Source of the DNA: Streptomyces sp. M41(2017)
GTDB taxonomy: Bacteria; Actinomycetota; Actinomycetes; Streptomycetales; Streptomycetaceae
Assembly: GCF_002078175.1 (NCBI RefSeq)
Contig: NZ_MWFK01000001.1
Location: 4,216,001-4,280,000, forward strand
Direction of reading: 5' to 3'
DNA length: 64,000 nucleotides
Positions 33,472 through 41,222 of this stretch are shown here, piece after piece; position 1 is the first letter of the stretch; every line of letters begins with the position of its first letter. The position numbers were made by a program, and so were the translations under genes. The notes beneath the pieces were generated by a model, which was not told the origin of the DNA, searched no databases, and saw only the letters and a list, made by a program, of their open reading frames with translations.

Positions 33472-34395
33472 TCAGTCCGCCACGCTGTAGCGCCGCTCCA
33501 TCGTCTCGCGCAGCAGCGCCAAGGACTCGCGCGGGTTGAGGGCCTCGTCGGCGAGCCGGTCGAGCACCACGCGGTACTCCTCCGTCTCGTCGCGGTCCTC
33601 CAGGAAGTTGGCGCTCCTGATGTGCTCCAGGTAGACCACGTCGGGCAGTTCGACACCGCCGAAGCGCAGATAGGTGACCGGAATGGCCGGCGCGGACGCG
33701 TTCGTCACGTCCAACGGCACGATCTGGACGATCACATGGGGGCGCTCGGCCATCTCCACGAGGTGCTCCAGCTGCCGGCGCATCACCTCGGGGCTGCCGA
33801 GGACCCGCAGCAGCACGGACTCGTCCACGACCGCCCACAGATGGGGCGCGTCCTCCCGGTCCAGGAGCTCCCGCCGGCGCATGCGCAGCTCCACCCGGCG
33901 TTCGACCTCGCCGGCCGGGGCCGTCGGCAGGCCGCGCTGCACGACCGCCCGTGTGTAGTCGGCGGTCTGCAACAGGCCCGGCACGTACTGGATCTCGAAG
34001 GTGCGGATGGTGGTGGCCGCCTCCTGGAGCCCGACCAGCCGGTCGAACCACTCGGGCATCAGCCGCTTGTCGTAGCGCTGCCACCATCCCGGCTCACCGG
34101 CGCGCCGGAGAAGCCGCAGCAGGACCGACACCTCGTAGTCGTCGGTCCCGTACAGGTCGAGGAGGGCCCGGACGTCGGCCTCCGTGGGGGGCTTGCGGCC
34201 CTTGCCCGCCTCGATGCGCGACAGCTTCGCCGGGCTGAACCCGAGGGCCCGCGCCGCCTGTTCCTGGGAGAGGCCGGCGTCGTCGCGGGCACCCGTCAGC
34301 TGTACGCCGACCAGCATCTTCAGCAGAGTGGGCGCGGGCTCCTGCCGACTCAGATACGGTTCGAGGCGGGAGGCGCGGGGTGACTCGACAGACAT
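33472..34395 (-). CDS. XRE-family regulator with DUF5753 (WhiJ-like)
   Basis: A 307-residue DNA-binding protein. The helix-turn-helix of XRE type lies at about 30-85 (TGARDDAGLSQEQAARALGF and SRIEAGKG), followed by a DUF5753 domain (about 100-290) with the hallmark YVPGLLQTADYTRAV and VVDESVLLRVLGSP. This is the WhiJ/AbaA-type regulator class that in Streptomyces pairs with a small DUF397 protein, encoded here 140 bp upstream on the same strand. In known pairs the DUF397 partner modulates repression by the XRE protein; the same is inferred here. The ATG follows GGGAG. The methyltransferase gene converges on it. Confidence 0.88.
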   Translation of the reverse strand: MSVESPRASRLEPYLSRQEPAPTLLKMLVGVQLTGARDDAGLSQEQAARALGFSPAKLSRIEAGKGRKPPTEADVRALLDLYGTDDYEVSVLLRLLRRAGEPGWWQRYDKRLMPEWFDRLVGLQEAATTIRTFEIQYVPGLLQTADYTRAVVQRGLPTAPAGEVERRVELRMRRRELLDREDAPHLWAVVDESVLLRVLGSPEVMRRQLEHLVEMAERPHVIVQIVPLDVTNASAPAIPVTYLRFGGVELPDVVYLEHIRSANFLEDRDETEEYRVVLDRLADEALNPRESLALLRETMERRYSVAD

Positions 34396-34535
34396 CCTGG
34401 CTCCCAGTCGACCGGCAGAAGACAGCTCAAATTATCGCACCGATGCGGTCTGCGCCGCATGCGTCGACAGAAGTGGAAAATCACTCCTCCGCTTCGCCGG
34501 GACCGGGATCCGGGCTCCGTGACGCGGGAGACCGA

Positions 34536-34769
34536 TCACAGGAGGTGGTCGAACTCGCCACCCTTCGCACCCGCCAGGAAAGCGGCCACCTCCGCCGGGG
34601 TGTAGACGAGGGCCGGGCCCTCCGGGTCGCGGGAGTTGCGCACCGCGATGCCCTCTTCGCCCAGGCTGGCCACCTCGACACAGTTCCCCTCGGCGTTGCT
34701 GTGGCTGCTCTTGATCCAGCGAGCGGCCAGTGAACTCGCCCGCACTCCGTTCGGCACCGATCGCACCAC
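34536..34769 (-). CDS. DUF397 protein, partner of the XRE regulator
   Basis: A small protein of about 77 residues with the DUF397 domain: WIKSSHSNAEGNCVEVA, then IAVRNSRDPEGPALVYTPAEVAAFLAGAKGGEFDHL. AAGGAG lies 5 nt before the GTG at 34769 (a second GTG follows at once), which decides the start; an ATG at 34793 would give an extra eight residues and has no ribosome site. DUF397 proteins act with XRE-DUF5753 regulators in developmental and antibiotic control. It lies 140 bp upstream of its presumed partner, and a triple repeat that may be the pair's operator starts 95 bp upstream. Confidence 0.85.
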   Translation of the reverse strand: MVRSVPNGVRASSLAARWIKSSHSNAEGNCVEVASLGEEGIAVRNSRDPEGPALVYTPAEVAAFLAGAKGGEFDHLL

Positions 34770-34863
34770 GCACTCTCCTTGCTGACGTTCCATCACGCGG
34801 TCACCGGCCACCCCGTCCCGGAATCGGGCGGACACCACGTGGCTTGATCTTCTCCCTCCACCG

Positions 34864-34891
34864 TCGTGCAATTTCTCGTGCAATTGCACGA
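34864..34891. promoter_or_regulatory. Triple TCGTGCAATT repeat, candidate operator
   Basis: TCGTGCAATT occurs at 34864-34873 and again at 34876-34885, where its inverted copy makes a perfect 16-bp palindrome, TCGTGCAATTGCACGA (34876-34891). The 12-bp phase of the direct repeat and the AT-rich core stand out in this genome. It lies upstream of the DUF397 gene and 160 bp upstream of the HEAT-like gene. An XRE-type binding site is the simplest reading. Confidence 0.6.
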
Positions 34892-35049
34892 AGGTGGTGT
34901 CAGGTGGATACTAGCGGCGGCGCCAACGGGCTTGCCAGCACCGGTTACTGACGTTCTTTCAGAAAGCGCCCCCAAGGGGGGTACCGGTGCCGGGACGTCG
35001 AGCGGCCCGCACCGCCTGACACTGTCCGACGCCCTCGGAGGGAGCGGAA

Positions 35050-35523
35050 ATGGCAACACCACTCGAGAACCTGGAACACGTGTCGTGGGAGGAGATCAAG
35101 GACTCCAGCGGCTCCGCTCAGGCCATCCCGTTCCTGCTGAACGCCGTCGCCTGGGGTGACGAACCGACGGCCCGGGCAGCACTTCACGACCTGCGGGAAC
35201 GAATCTGCCAGTACGGATTCGTGGTCGAACAGGCCACCGCCGCCACGGTCCCCTTCCTGTGGGAACTCGTCGAACTCCCGCAGGTCACCTGCCGCGTGCA
35301 GATCGTCCAGCTCCTCAAGGACATCGCCGACGCCCGCCAGTGGGAACGCACGGCCCGCGCCTGGCCCAAGCTGCTCAACCGCCGCGAGAACTATGTGGGG
35401 TGGGAGCGCGAGGCCCGCCAGGCGGTGCGGGCCCGCCGTGGCGCACTCCAGCACCTGCTCGACGAACCCGACACCGAACTCGTCCGGGTCACCACCGAAC
35501 TCGCCTCCGCGCTGGCCGACTGA
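35050..35523 (+). CDS. HEAT-repeat-like protein
   Basis: A 157-residue soluble alpha-helical protein. Paired helices such as AIPFLLNAVAWGDEPTARAA followed by LHDLRERIC, TVPFLWELVELPQVTCRVQI followed by VQLLKDIA, and a C-terminal RRGALQHLLDEPDTELVRVT followed by TELASALAD fit HEAT/ARM repeats. Similar small proteins occur in streptomycetes next to polymorphic toxins as candidate immunity proteins, but no toxin gene is visible here. GGAGGGAG precedes the ATG. Function unknown. Confidence 0.65.
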   Translation: MATPLENLEHVSWEEIKDSSGSAQAIPFLLNAVAWGDEPTARAALHDLRERICQYGFVVEQATAATVPFLWELVELPQVTCRVQIVQLLKDIADARQWERTARAWPKLLNRRENYVGWEREARQAVRARRGALQHLLDEPDTELVRVTTELASALAD

Positions 35524-35643
35524 CCCGGCCGGCCGCCCGTCCGTACCGGGTGGCGCCCTGCCCGCTCGCCGCGATCGCGGAGCGGACGGCACCACCGGGG
35601 CCTCGGCGGCACGGGTGCCGGCGTCGTCGCGGCCGGAGAGACG

Positions 35644-36588
35644 TCAGACGGCCGGACCCGGCTGTCCGAGGGTCCGACGGACCGCGTCGCGCAGCCAGTG
35701 ATGGCCGCCGTCGGCCGCGTGCCGCGGATGCCAGGCCATGCCGATGGACAGTGGCGGCAGGGGCAGCGGGATCTCCAGGAGCCGCAGGCCGAGCGCGCCG
35801 GCCGCGTCCGTGAGCGGTGACGGCGCGACGCCCGGCGGCGAGGCGGGGATGAGACACACGAGGTCGCTCCCGGCGGCCAGCGTCATCGCGGCCAGATGTC
35901 CGGGCAGGACGACAGCGACCCTGCGCCGCAGGTTCCGCTCGGCCAGGGCACTGTCCAGCGGGCCGGTGAACCGCCCCCGGCGGCTCACCACCACATGCTC
36001 GGCGGCGGCGAGCCGTTCCGGCGTCAGGGCGCCCTCCGTGAGCGGGTGCCCCGGCCGTACGGCGGCCGTCATCCGCAGGGTGACCAGTTCCTCGACCCTC
36101 GTCTCGGGGTCGACGTGGTCGATCGAGCCGACCTCCAGGTCGATCCGTCCGTCGCGGAGCGCCGGACCGGCCTCCAGTTCCTCGGCCCTGAACCGCAGCG
36201 AGACCGCGGGAGCCTCCTGGCGCGCGAGCCGCAGCAGGCCCGGGGCGAGGGCCGCGCCGACCAGGTCGGCGGCCTGGAGCGTGAACGTGCCGCGCAGCGC
36301 GGCCGGATCGACACCGGTGCCCGGCGAGAGCAGCGCCCCGACACGGCGCACCACCGCGGCGGCCTCGTCCCGCAGGGCCTGGGCGCGGGGGGTGGGGACC
36401 ATGCCCTGACCGGCCCGGACCAGCAGCGGGTCCTGGAGGACACGGCGAAGGCGGGCGAGGGTCCGGCTCATGGCCGCGGGCGACGTGTGCAGACGGGCGG
36501 CGGCCCGCGTGACGCTCTGCTCGGTCAGCAGAGCGTCCAGCGCGACCGCGAGATTCGCGTCGACGACGGGCTCTGGTGTGCTGGTCAT
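35644..36588 (-). CDS. LysR-family transcriptional regulator
   Basis: A 314-residue LysR regulator. The winged helix-turn-helix lies at about 10-70 (ALDALLTEQSVTRAAARLHT followed by SPAAMSRTLARLRR), and a periplasmic-binding-like effector domain at about 95-300. The HTH is of the LinR/NodD-like type with SPAAMSRTL. It is divergent from the NmrA-like gene across a 113-bp gap with a LysR-type box, so that gene and the following darcynin-like gene are its likely targets. The ATG at 36588 was chosen over an upstream one at 36660, which would leave the box inside the coding region. Confidence 0.88.
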   Translation of the reverse strand: MTSTPEPVVDANLAVALDALLTEQSVTRAAARLHTSPAAMSRTLARLRRVLQDPLLVRAGQGMVPTPRAQALRDEAAAVVRRVGALLSPGTGVDPAALRGTFTLQAADLVGAALAPGLLRLARQEAPAVSLRFRAEELEAGPALRDGRIDLEVGSIDHVDPETRVEELVTLRMTAAVRPGHPLTEGALTPERLAAAEHVVVSRRGRFTGPLDSALAERNLRRRVAVVLPGHLAAMTLAAGSDLVCLIPASPPGVAPSPLTDAAGALGLRLLEIPLPLPPLSIGMAWHPRHAADGGHHWLRDAVRRTLGQPGPAV

Positions 36589-36607
36589 GGGGATTGTTCC
36601 GTTCCAG

Positions 36608-36622
36608 GCAATGATCCCTTGC
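36608..36622. promoter_or_regulatory. LysR-type box
   Basis: GCAATGATCCCTTGC has inverted GCAA/TTGC arms around 7 bp, the T-N11-A layout of LysR sites, 20 bp upstream of the LysR start. A wider repeat CAATG (36609-36613)/CATTG (36632-36636) overlaps it. Position and spacing suit autoregulation plus control of the divergent gene. Confidence 0.5.
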
Positions 36623-36701
36623 TTAAGTTCCCATTGTGGCAACACCGGCGGGCTCCGCACGATGAGGGACGTACCGATCCGGCACGACCCACGAGGTTTT
36701 C

Positions 36702-37596
36702 ATGATCGTCATCACTGCTCCCACCGGGAACATCGGCCGCCACCTGCTGCCCCTGCTCCTGGAGTCCGCACCCGGCCACGGCGAGGAACTGCGCGTGATC
36801 GTGCGCGACCCCGCCCGCCTCCCCGACGCGGTGCGCGAGCGCGTCGAGGTGGTCACCGGTTCGCACGGCGACGCCGACGTCGTCGACCGTGCCTTCGAGC
36901 GCCGACGCCGTCTTCTGGCTCGTCCCGCCGGACTCCTCCCGGACCCCCGAGGAGGCCTACAGCGGCTTCAGCCGTCCCGCCGCGAAGGCCCTCGCCACCC
37001 ACGGTGTCGGTCACGTCGTCGGCGTCTCGGCACTCGGCCGCGGCACAGCGGCCGCCGGACGCGCGGGACTGGTCACCGCCTCCCTCGCCCTGGACGACCT
37101 CATCGCCGGCACCGGCGTGGCCTACCGGGCGCTCGCCAACCCATCGTTCTTCGAGAACCTGCTGGAGGAGGCCGACTCCCTCCGCGACAAGGGCGTCTTC
37201 ACCGACGTCGTGACCGCCGACCGCAGGGCTCCGCTCGTGGCCGTCGCCGACATCGCGGCCGTCGCCGCCGGCCTGCTGCTGGACCGCTCGTGGACCGGCA
37301 GCGACAGCGTTCCGGTGCTCGGCCCCGAGGACCTGTCGCCCGACGACCTCGCCCGCATCATGACCGAGCAGCTCGGCCGCCCCGTCCGCTACGAACGGCA
37401 GCCCCTCGACGAGCTGTACTCCACCCTCGTCGGACACGGACTCGACGAGGCGTTCGTCCAGGGCATCGCCGACATGAAGCGCGCCAAGGACGAGGGCCTC
37501 GACGCCGGGGTCGTCCGCACCCCGGAGACCGCGACCCCCACCACCTTCGAACAGTGGTGCGCCCGGACCCTCAAGCCGGCCGTCCTCGCCCGATGA
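36702..37596 (+). pseudogene. NmrA-like NAD(P)-binding protein, frameshifted
   Basis: An atypical short-chain dehydrogenase of the NmrA/HSCARG group, which binds NAD(P)H and often senses redox state. The N-terminal part (36702-36899) gives MIVITAPTGNIGRHLLPLLL with the GxxGxxG loop and ends VVDRAFE. The family sequence continues in the +1 frame from about 36901 as ADAVFWLVPPDSSRTPEEAY and runs to the stop at 37596, including VGVSALGRG and the C-terminal substrate region. The shift lies at 36897-36900: one base extra or two missing. It may be a true mutation or an assembly error; both halves keep normal codon usage, which favours a recent or artefactual event. An internal GTG at 36889 could not restore the N-terminal loop. 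Divergent from the LysR gene. Confidence 0.8.
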
Positions 37597-37667
37597 CGCA
37601 TCACCCCACCACGGACCGCACGAGGTCCGGCGCACCCCAGACGTCCGTCACCACGGAGGCACACGCC

Positions 37668-38033
37668 ATGTCCAGCCCCGCGGCCGCACCGCCGGTCACC
37701 GCGTTCATGCTCATCAAGACCAGGCCCGAATGGCTCGCCATGACCCCGCAGGAACGCATGAACGCGTTCACCGGCCAGGTCGTCCCCGCCATCGAGGCCA
37801 GGACACGCGGCGTCCGGTCACGTTTCTACGACACGGAGTTCTACTCCACCCGCGTCACCGACGTGTGGGTCTGGGAGGCCGACGACCACGACGCGTACCA
37901 GCGCCTGGTCGACGCGCTGCGCGAAACCGCGTTCTGGGACCACTACTTCGAGGTCGTCGACCTGCTGGTCGGCACCGAGAACGGCTACGCCCGCACCTAC
38001 GGCTTCGACCCCGTCGCCACCATCACCACCTGA
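37668..38033 (+). CDS. Darcynin-like protein
   Basis: A 121-residue soluble protein of the darcynin family, with the typical pieces FMLIKTRPEWLAMTPQERM, FYDTEFYSTRVTDVWVWEA and FWDHYFEVVDLLVGTENGYA. The fold is probably a dimeric alpha/beta barrel; no activity is established. GGAGG lies 8 nt before the ATG at 37668. It follows the NmrA-like gene by 71 bp and is likely in the same LysR-controlled unit. Confidence 0.8.
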   Translation: MSSPAAAPPVTAFMLIKTRPEWLAMTPQERMNAFTGQVVPAIEARTRGVRSRFYDTEFYSTRVTDVWVWEADDHDAYQRLVDALRETAFWDHYFEVVDLLVGTENGYARTYGFDPVATITT

Positions 38034-38139
38034 GCGACGCCCGACCGTGCCGACGGCCCTCCGCTTCGCCGAACCCGAGGCCGTCGGCGCCGGACGGACC
38101 CGCACGGGGCGCGGCCCGTCGCGGGGGCGACGTCCGGCG

Positions 38140-38868
38140 TCAGTGCTTCAGCGACCTGACACGGTCCACGCCCTCGACGGCGACGGTCTCCCCGGGCGCG
38201 ATCTCCGTGAAGCCCGCGTCGCGCACCAACGGCCCGTCGGACAGCATGAGTTCGCCCCAGTGGGCCGGCCGCGCGGTACGTACGGTGAGGGGGAAGCCCG
38301 CGTCCCGCCAGGCCGCCTTCTCCTCGTCCGACAGCTCCCACCAGGTCAGTTGGGCGCCATGGCCGGTCTGCGCCATCGTCTTGCCGGCCGACATGTCGAG
38401 CCCCGGATTGAGCCACAGCACGGGCGCGTCCGGATCGGCCTCGCCCGGCGGCTCCGGATCGTCGAGATCCGTCCCGGAGACCTGGAGGCGGGCCAGGTCC
38501 TTGGGCCAACCGTCCAACGGCACCGGCGGGAAGACCCGCACCTCGGCGGACCCGCCGGTCACCGTGATGCCGGGGAGCGCCTCGGCCCGCCGCCACTCGG
38601 CGCCGCGGGCCCGCCGGACGACCTTGCGGATCCGGGCGTCCTGCCAGTCCCGCATCGCCCGCGCCCACTCCCCGTCGCCGAGCGACCGCTCGTCGCTCAG
38701 GATCGTCAGGACCGCCCGGGCCGACGTCTCCAGCGCGTCGGTGCGCGCGGGCGGAGCCGCCTTCTCGATGTGCACGACCAGCGGCAGCACGAACTGCGGT
38801 GCCTCGTCGCGCGCGGTGGGCTCGGTACGGAAGGGACTGTCGTCGGCGGGGGTCGGCTCGCTGGTCAC
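38140..38868 (-). CDS. PTH2-type peptidyl-tRNA hydrolase-like protein
   Basis: A 242-residue protein. The C-terminal half matches the PTH2 fold, with the conserved segment LDMSAGKTMAQTGHGAQL (the Lys and nearby polar residues are the catalytic region of Pth2) and FPLTVRTARPAHWGELM. In archaea and eukaryotes Pth2 cleaves peptidyl-tRNA; the actinobacterial members have an extra N-terminal domain, as here (about 25-130), and their substrate is unproven. The normal bacterial Pth is not in this window. The convergent darcynin gene ends 106 bp away. Confidence 0.75.
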   Translation of the reverse strand: MTSEPTPADDSPFRTEPTARDEAPQFVLPLVVHIEKAAPPARTDALETSARAVLTILSDERSLGDGEWARAMRDWQDARIRKVVRRARGAEWRRAEALPGITVTGGSAEVRVFPPVPLDGWPKDLARLQVSGTDLDDPEPPGEADPDAPVLWLNPGLDMSAGKTMAQTGHGAQLTWWELSDEEKAAWRDAGFPLTVRTARPAHWGELMLSDGPLVRDAGFTEIAPGETVAVEGVDRVRSLKH

Positions 38869-38944
38869 GCGTTCCAGTCTGCCAGGCGCAAGATCGGTCC
38901 CGAACGGACGGTTCGTACGGCCGTCCGGCCGCGTTCCGCGCGGG

Positions 38945-39148
38945 TCAGCCCGAACAGGCGGTGCGCTGCGCTTCCTGCCACGCGCAGACGGGGCACAGGG
39001 TGACGCCCTTGTGCGACTCCGGGTACTCGGTGGGTTTCCGGCACAGGACGCACTCCGCGTACGGCGGACCCGGATCGCCCGCCGCCCCGGGGTCGCGGGA
39101 CTCCCCGCCCGGCCCGTCCGCGCCGGTGGCGCAGTAGTCGTCGCTCAT
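38945..39148 (-). CDS. Small zinc-ribbon-like protein
   Basis: A 67-residue protein with two CxxC pairs, CVLC and CPVC, 17 residues apart, typical of a structural zinc site. The N-terminal third is Gly/Asp/Pro-rich. It lacks a signal or membrane segment. It lies between the PTH2-like gene and the deacetylase gene on the same strand. I do not know its function. Confidence 0.6.
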   Translation of the reverse strand: MSDDYCATGADGPGGESRDPGAAGDPGPPYAECVLCRKPTEYPESHKGVTLCPVCAWQEAQRTACSG

Positions 39149-39196
39149 GCCACCAGCGTACGGACGAGGCGTGGGCCCGGGGAGGCGCGGGGAGGG

Positions 39197-40054
39197 TCAG
39201 TGCCGTCCGGCGGAGGCGCCGATCAGCTGCGACACCTTCACGAACCGGAAGCCCTTCTTGCGCAGCTCGGGCACGATCGTCCGCAGCGCGCGCTCGGTGA
39301 CGGGGGCCGCGCTCCGTGTGCAGTGCATGACCACCACCGAGCCGGGCCGGACGCCGTCGAGCACCTGCCGCGCCACGGCGTCGGCGTCCGTCGCGAAGGC
39401 GTCACCGCTGATCACGTCCCACTGCACGGCGGTGACGCCCACCGAGCTGAGGGTCCGCAGCGACCGCTGGTCGTAGCATCCGCCGGGGAAGCGGAAGTAC
39501 GGCATCGCGTTCCGCACCCCCGCCCGCTCGAAGGCGGCGTACGCCCGCTCCACGTCGGCCCGCATCCTGTCCTCGGACACCGTCGGCAGCCCGTAGCAGT
39601 CGCCCGTGAAGGCGTAGTGGCTGTACGAGTGGTTGGCGATCTCGAACTGCGGGTCCTGCCCGATGTCCCGGGCCTCCCGCGGGTACTCGTCGGCCCACCG
39701 GCCCGTCATGAACACGGTCGCGGGAACCTTGAACGCCCGCAGGGTCGCGATCAGCCGCGGGTTGTCGAAGTGCTCCCCGGCGGCGGCCCGGGGCCCTTCG
39801 TCGGCGGTCATGTCGGCGTCGAACGTCAGCGCCACGGTCTTGCCCCGCGTCCGCGGTCCGTTCTTGAAGACGGGGGTCAGCCCGGCCGGACCCGGCGCGA
39901 GCGTGGGCGGGCGCGAGGGCGCGGCGCTGGTGGCGGGTGCGTGGTGGCCCTGGCGCGCGACGGGCGGGCCGGCCGGGCCGCCGCACGCGGTGAGTGCGGC
40001 GCCGAGGGCTCCGAGGGCACAGGTCAGGGCGAGACTCCGTACGGAAAGGATCAC
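39197..40054 (-). CDS. Polysaccharide deacetylase lipoprotein (CE4/NodB)
   Basis: A 285-residue surface lipoprotein with the lipobox LTAC (Cys at about 24), a Pro-rich linker and a NodB-type carbohydrate esterase 4 domain. Motif 1 is TFDADMTADEG, motif 2 HSYSH (metal-binding His pair), motif 3 RFPGGCYD, motif 4 WDVISGD and motif 5 VVMHCT with the catalytic His. It likely removes N-acetyl groups from peptidoglycan or another amino-sugar polymer. The second Asp of the usual TFDDG motif is replaced by Ala (TFDAD), although an Asp follows one position later. The GTG start lacks a ribosome site, while TATCTT lies 6 nt upstream, suggesting leaderless translation. Confidence 0.88.
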   Translation of the reverse strand: MILSVRSLALTCALGALGAALTACGGPAGPPVARQGHHAPATSAAPSRPPTLAPGPAGLTPVFKNGPRTRGKTVALTFDADMTADEGPRAAAGEHFDNPRLIATLRAFKVPATVFMTGRWADEYPREARDIGQDPQFEIANHSYSHYAFTGDCYGLPTVSEDRMRADVERAYAAFERAGVRNAMPYFRFPGGCYDQRSLRTLSSVGVTAVQWDVISGDAFATDADAVARQVLDGVRPGSVVVMHCTRSAAPVTERALRTIVPELRKKGFRFVKVSQLIGASAGRH

Positions 40055-40127
40055 CGCACGAAGATATGAAATGAAAAGTGACTAATCGCCCGTCTTGGGC
40101 GTGTGGCGCCCGCATACGGTCACCACG

Positions 40128-41099
40128 TCACCCGGCTGGTGCCGTGCCCGGACCGGTGTCACCGGTGAGGAGCTGCCTCCGGCACTCCTCCACGTCGAAG
40201 TCCGCCTTCGGGTACTGCGGATCGAGGGCCTCCAGGTGCTCCTGGAGAAGCCTGCCGATCGCCCAGTTGCGGTACCACTTGCGGTCGGCGGGGACGACGA
40301 ACCAGGGCGCGCCCGGGGTGGAGCAGCGGTCGAGGGCGATCTCGTACGCCTTCTGGTACGCGGGCCAGGCGGCGCGCTCGGTGATGTCGCCCGGGTTGAA
40401 CTTCCAGTACTTCTCCGGGTTGTCGAGGCGGGCCAGGAGACGGCGGCGCTGCTGTTCGTAGGAGACGTGCAGGAAGCACTTCACCACGGTGACGCCCTCC
40501 TCCGCGAGGGACTCCTCGAAGCGGTTGATCTCGCCGTAGCGGCGGGCGATCTCCTTGCGCGGGGCCAGTTCGCGCACGCGGCCGATCAGTACGTCCTCGT
40601 AGTGCGAGCGGTCGAAGATGCCGATCTCGCCGGGCTCGGGCAGGGCCCGCCTGATCCGCCAGAGGAAGGAGTGCCTGCGCTCCTCCGGTGTGGGGGCCTT
40701 GAACGCCCGGATGCGGCAGCCCGACGGGTTCAGCTGGCCGATCACGTGCTTGACGACACCCCCCTTGCCGCTGGTGTCCATGCCCTGGAGGACCAGCAGG
40801 ATCCGCCGCTGGTCGCCTGCCGTGCTCGCCGCGTAGAGGCGCTCCTGGAGGTCGGCGAGCTGTTCGCCCATCCGGGCGGCGGCGTCCAGGCCGGAGGCCT
40901 TGTCGTGCGGTCCGCCGGGAGTCGCCTCGGCGTCGTAGGCGGAGAGGTCCACACCCTGCCCGCCGGGCACGCGCAGCAGTTCCCGGAGCCGCGCGGGGGG
41001 CCTGGCCTCGTCCTGTCCGTGGTGCTTGTGCTTGCCGCTGTGCTTCTTGTCGTGCTTCTTCTCGTCCTTGTCGTGCTTCCCGCCGTGCTTCTTGCCCAC
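40128..41099 (-). CDS. ppk2: Polyphosphate kinase 2
   Basis: PPK2-family enzyme of 323 residues that transfers phosphate between polyphosphate and nucleotides in the cytosol. Walker A is GMDTSGKGG (106-114). The lid and second motif follow in FKAPTPEERRHSFLWRIRRA and IGIFDRSHYEDVLIGRVR (Walker B Asp). WKFNPGDITER and VPADRKWYRNWAI complete the set. The first 28 residues are a separate basic tail with 7 His and about 10 Lys, unlike most PPK2 proteins. The class (ADP or AMP as acceptor) cannot be fixed by eye. GAAGGGG precedes the GTG start. Confidence 0.9.
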   Translation of the reverse strand: MGKKHGGKHDKDEKKHDKKHSGKHKHHGQDEARPPARLRELLRVPGGQGVDLSAYDAEATPGGPHDKASGLDAAARMGEQLADLQERLYAASTAGDQRRILLVLQGMDTSGKGGVVKHVIGQLNPSGCRIRAFKAPTPEERRHSFLWRIRRALPEPGEIGIFDRSHYEDVLIGRVRELAPRKEIARRYGEINRFEESLAEEGVTVVKCFLHVSYEQQRRRLLARLDNPEKYWKFNPGDITERAAWPAYQKAYEIALDRCSTPGAPWFVVPADRKWYRNWAIGRLLQEHLEALDPQYPKADFDVEECRRQLLTGDTGPGTAPAG

Positions 41100-41222
41100 C
41101 GCGCGCCCCTTCCGGCCGTGTTCCTCGATGGTGCGCCGGGTGTCCGGGGCCCGCTACCCGTTCGGTGCGCCCGGACGGCCGGTCACCACGTGCCCGCAGC
41201 GGGTGCCCCGAGCCGGACGGGG

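Noticed and set aside
36889..37596. A separate gene starting at GTG 36889 within the NmrA-like locus
   Set aside because: It would lack the nucleotide-binding N-terminus, which is present in another frame directly upstream; a frameshift explains both parts better.
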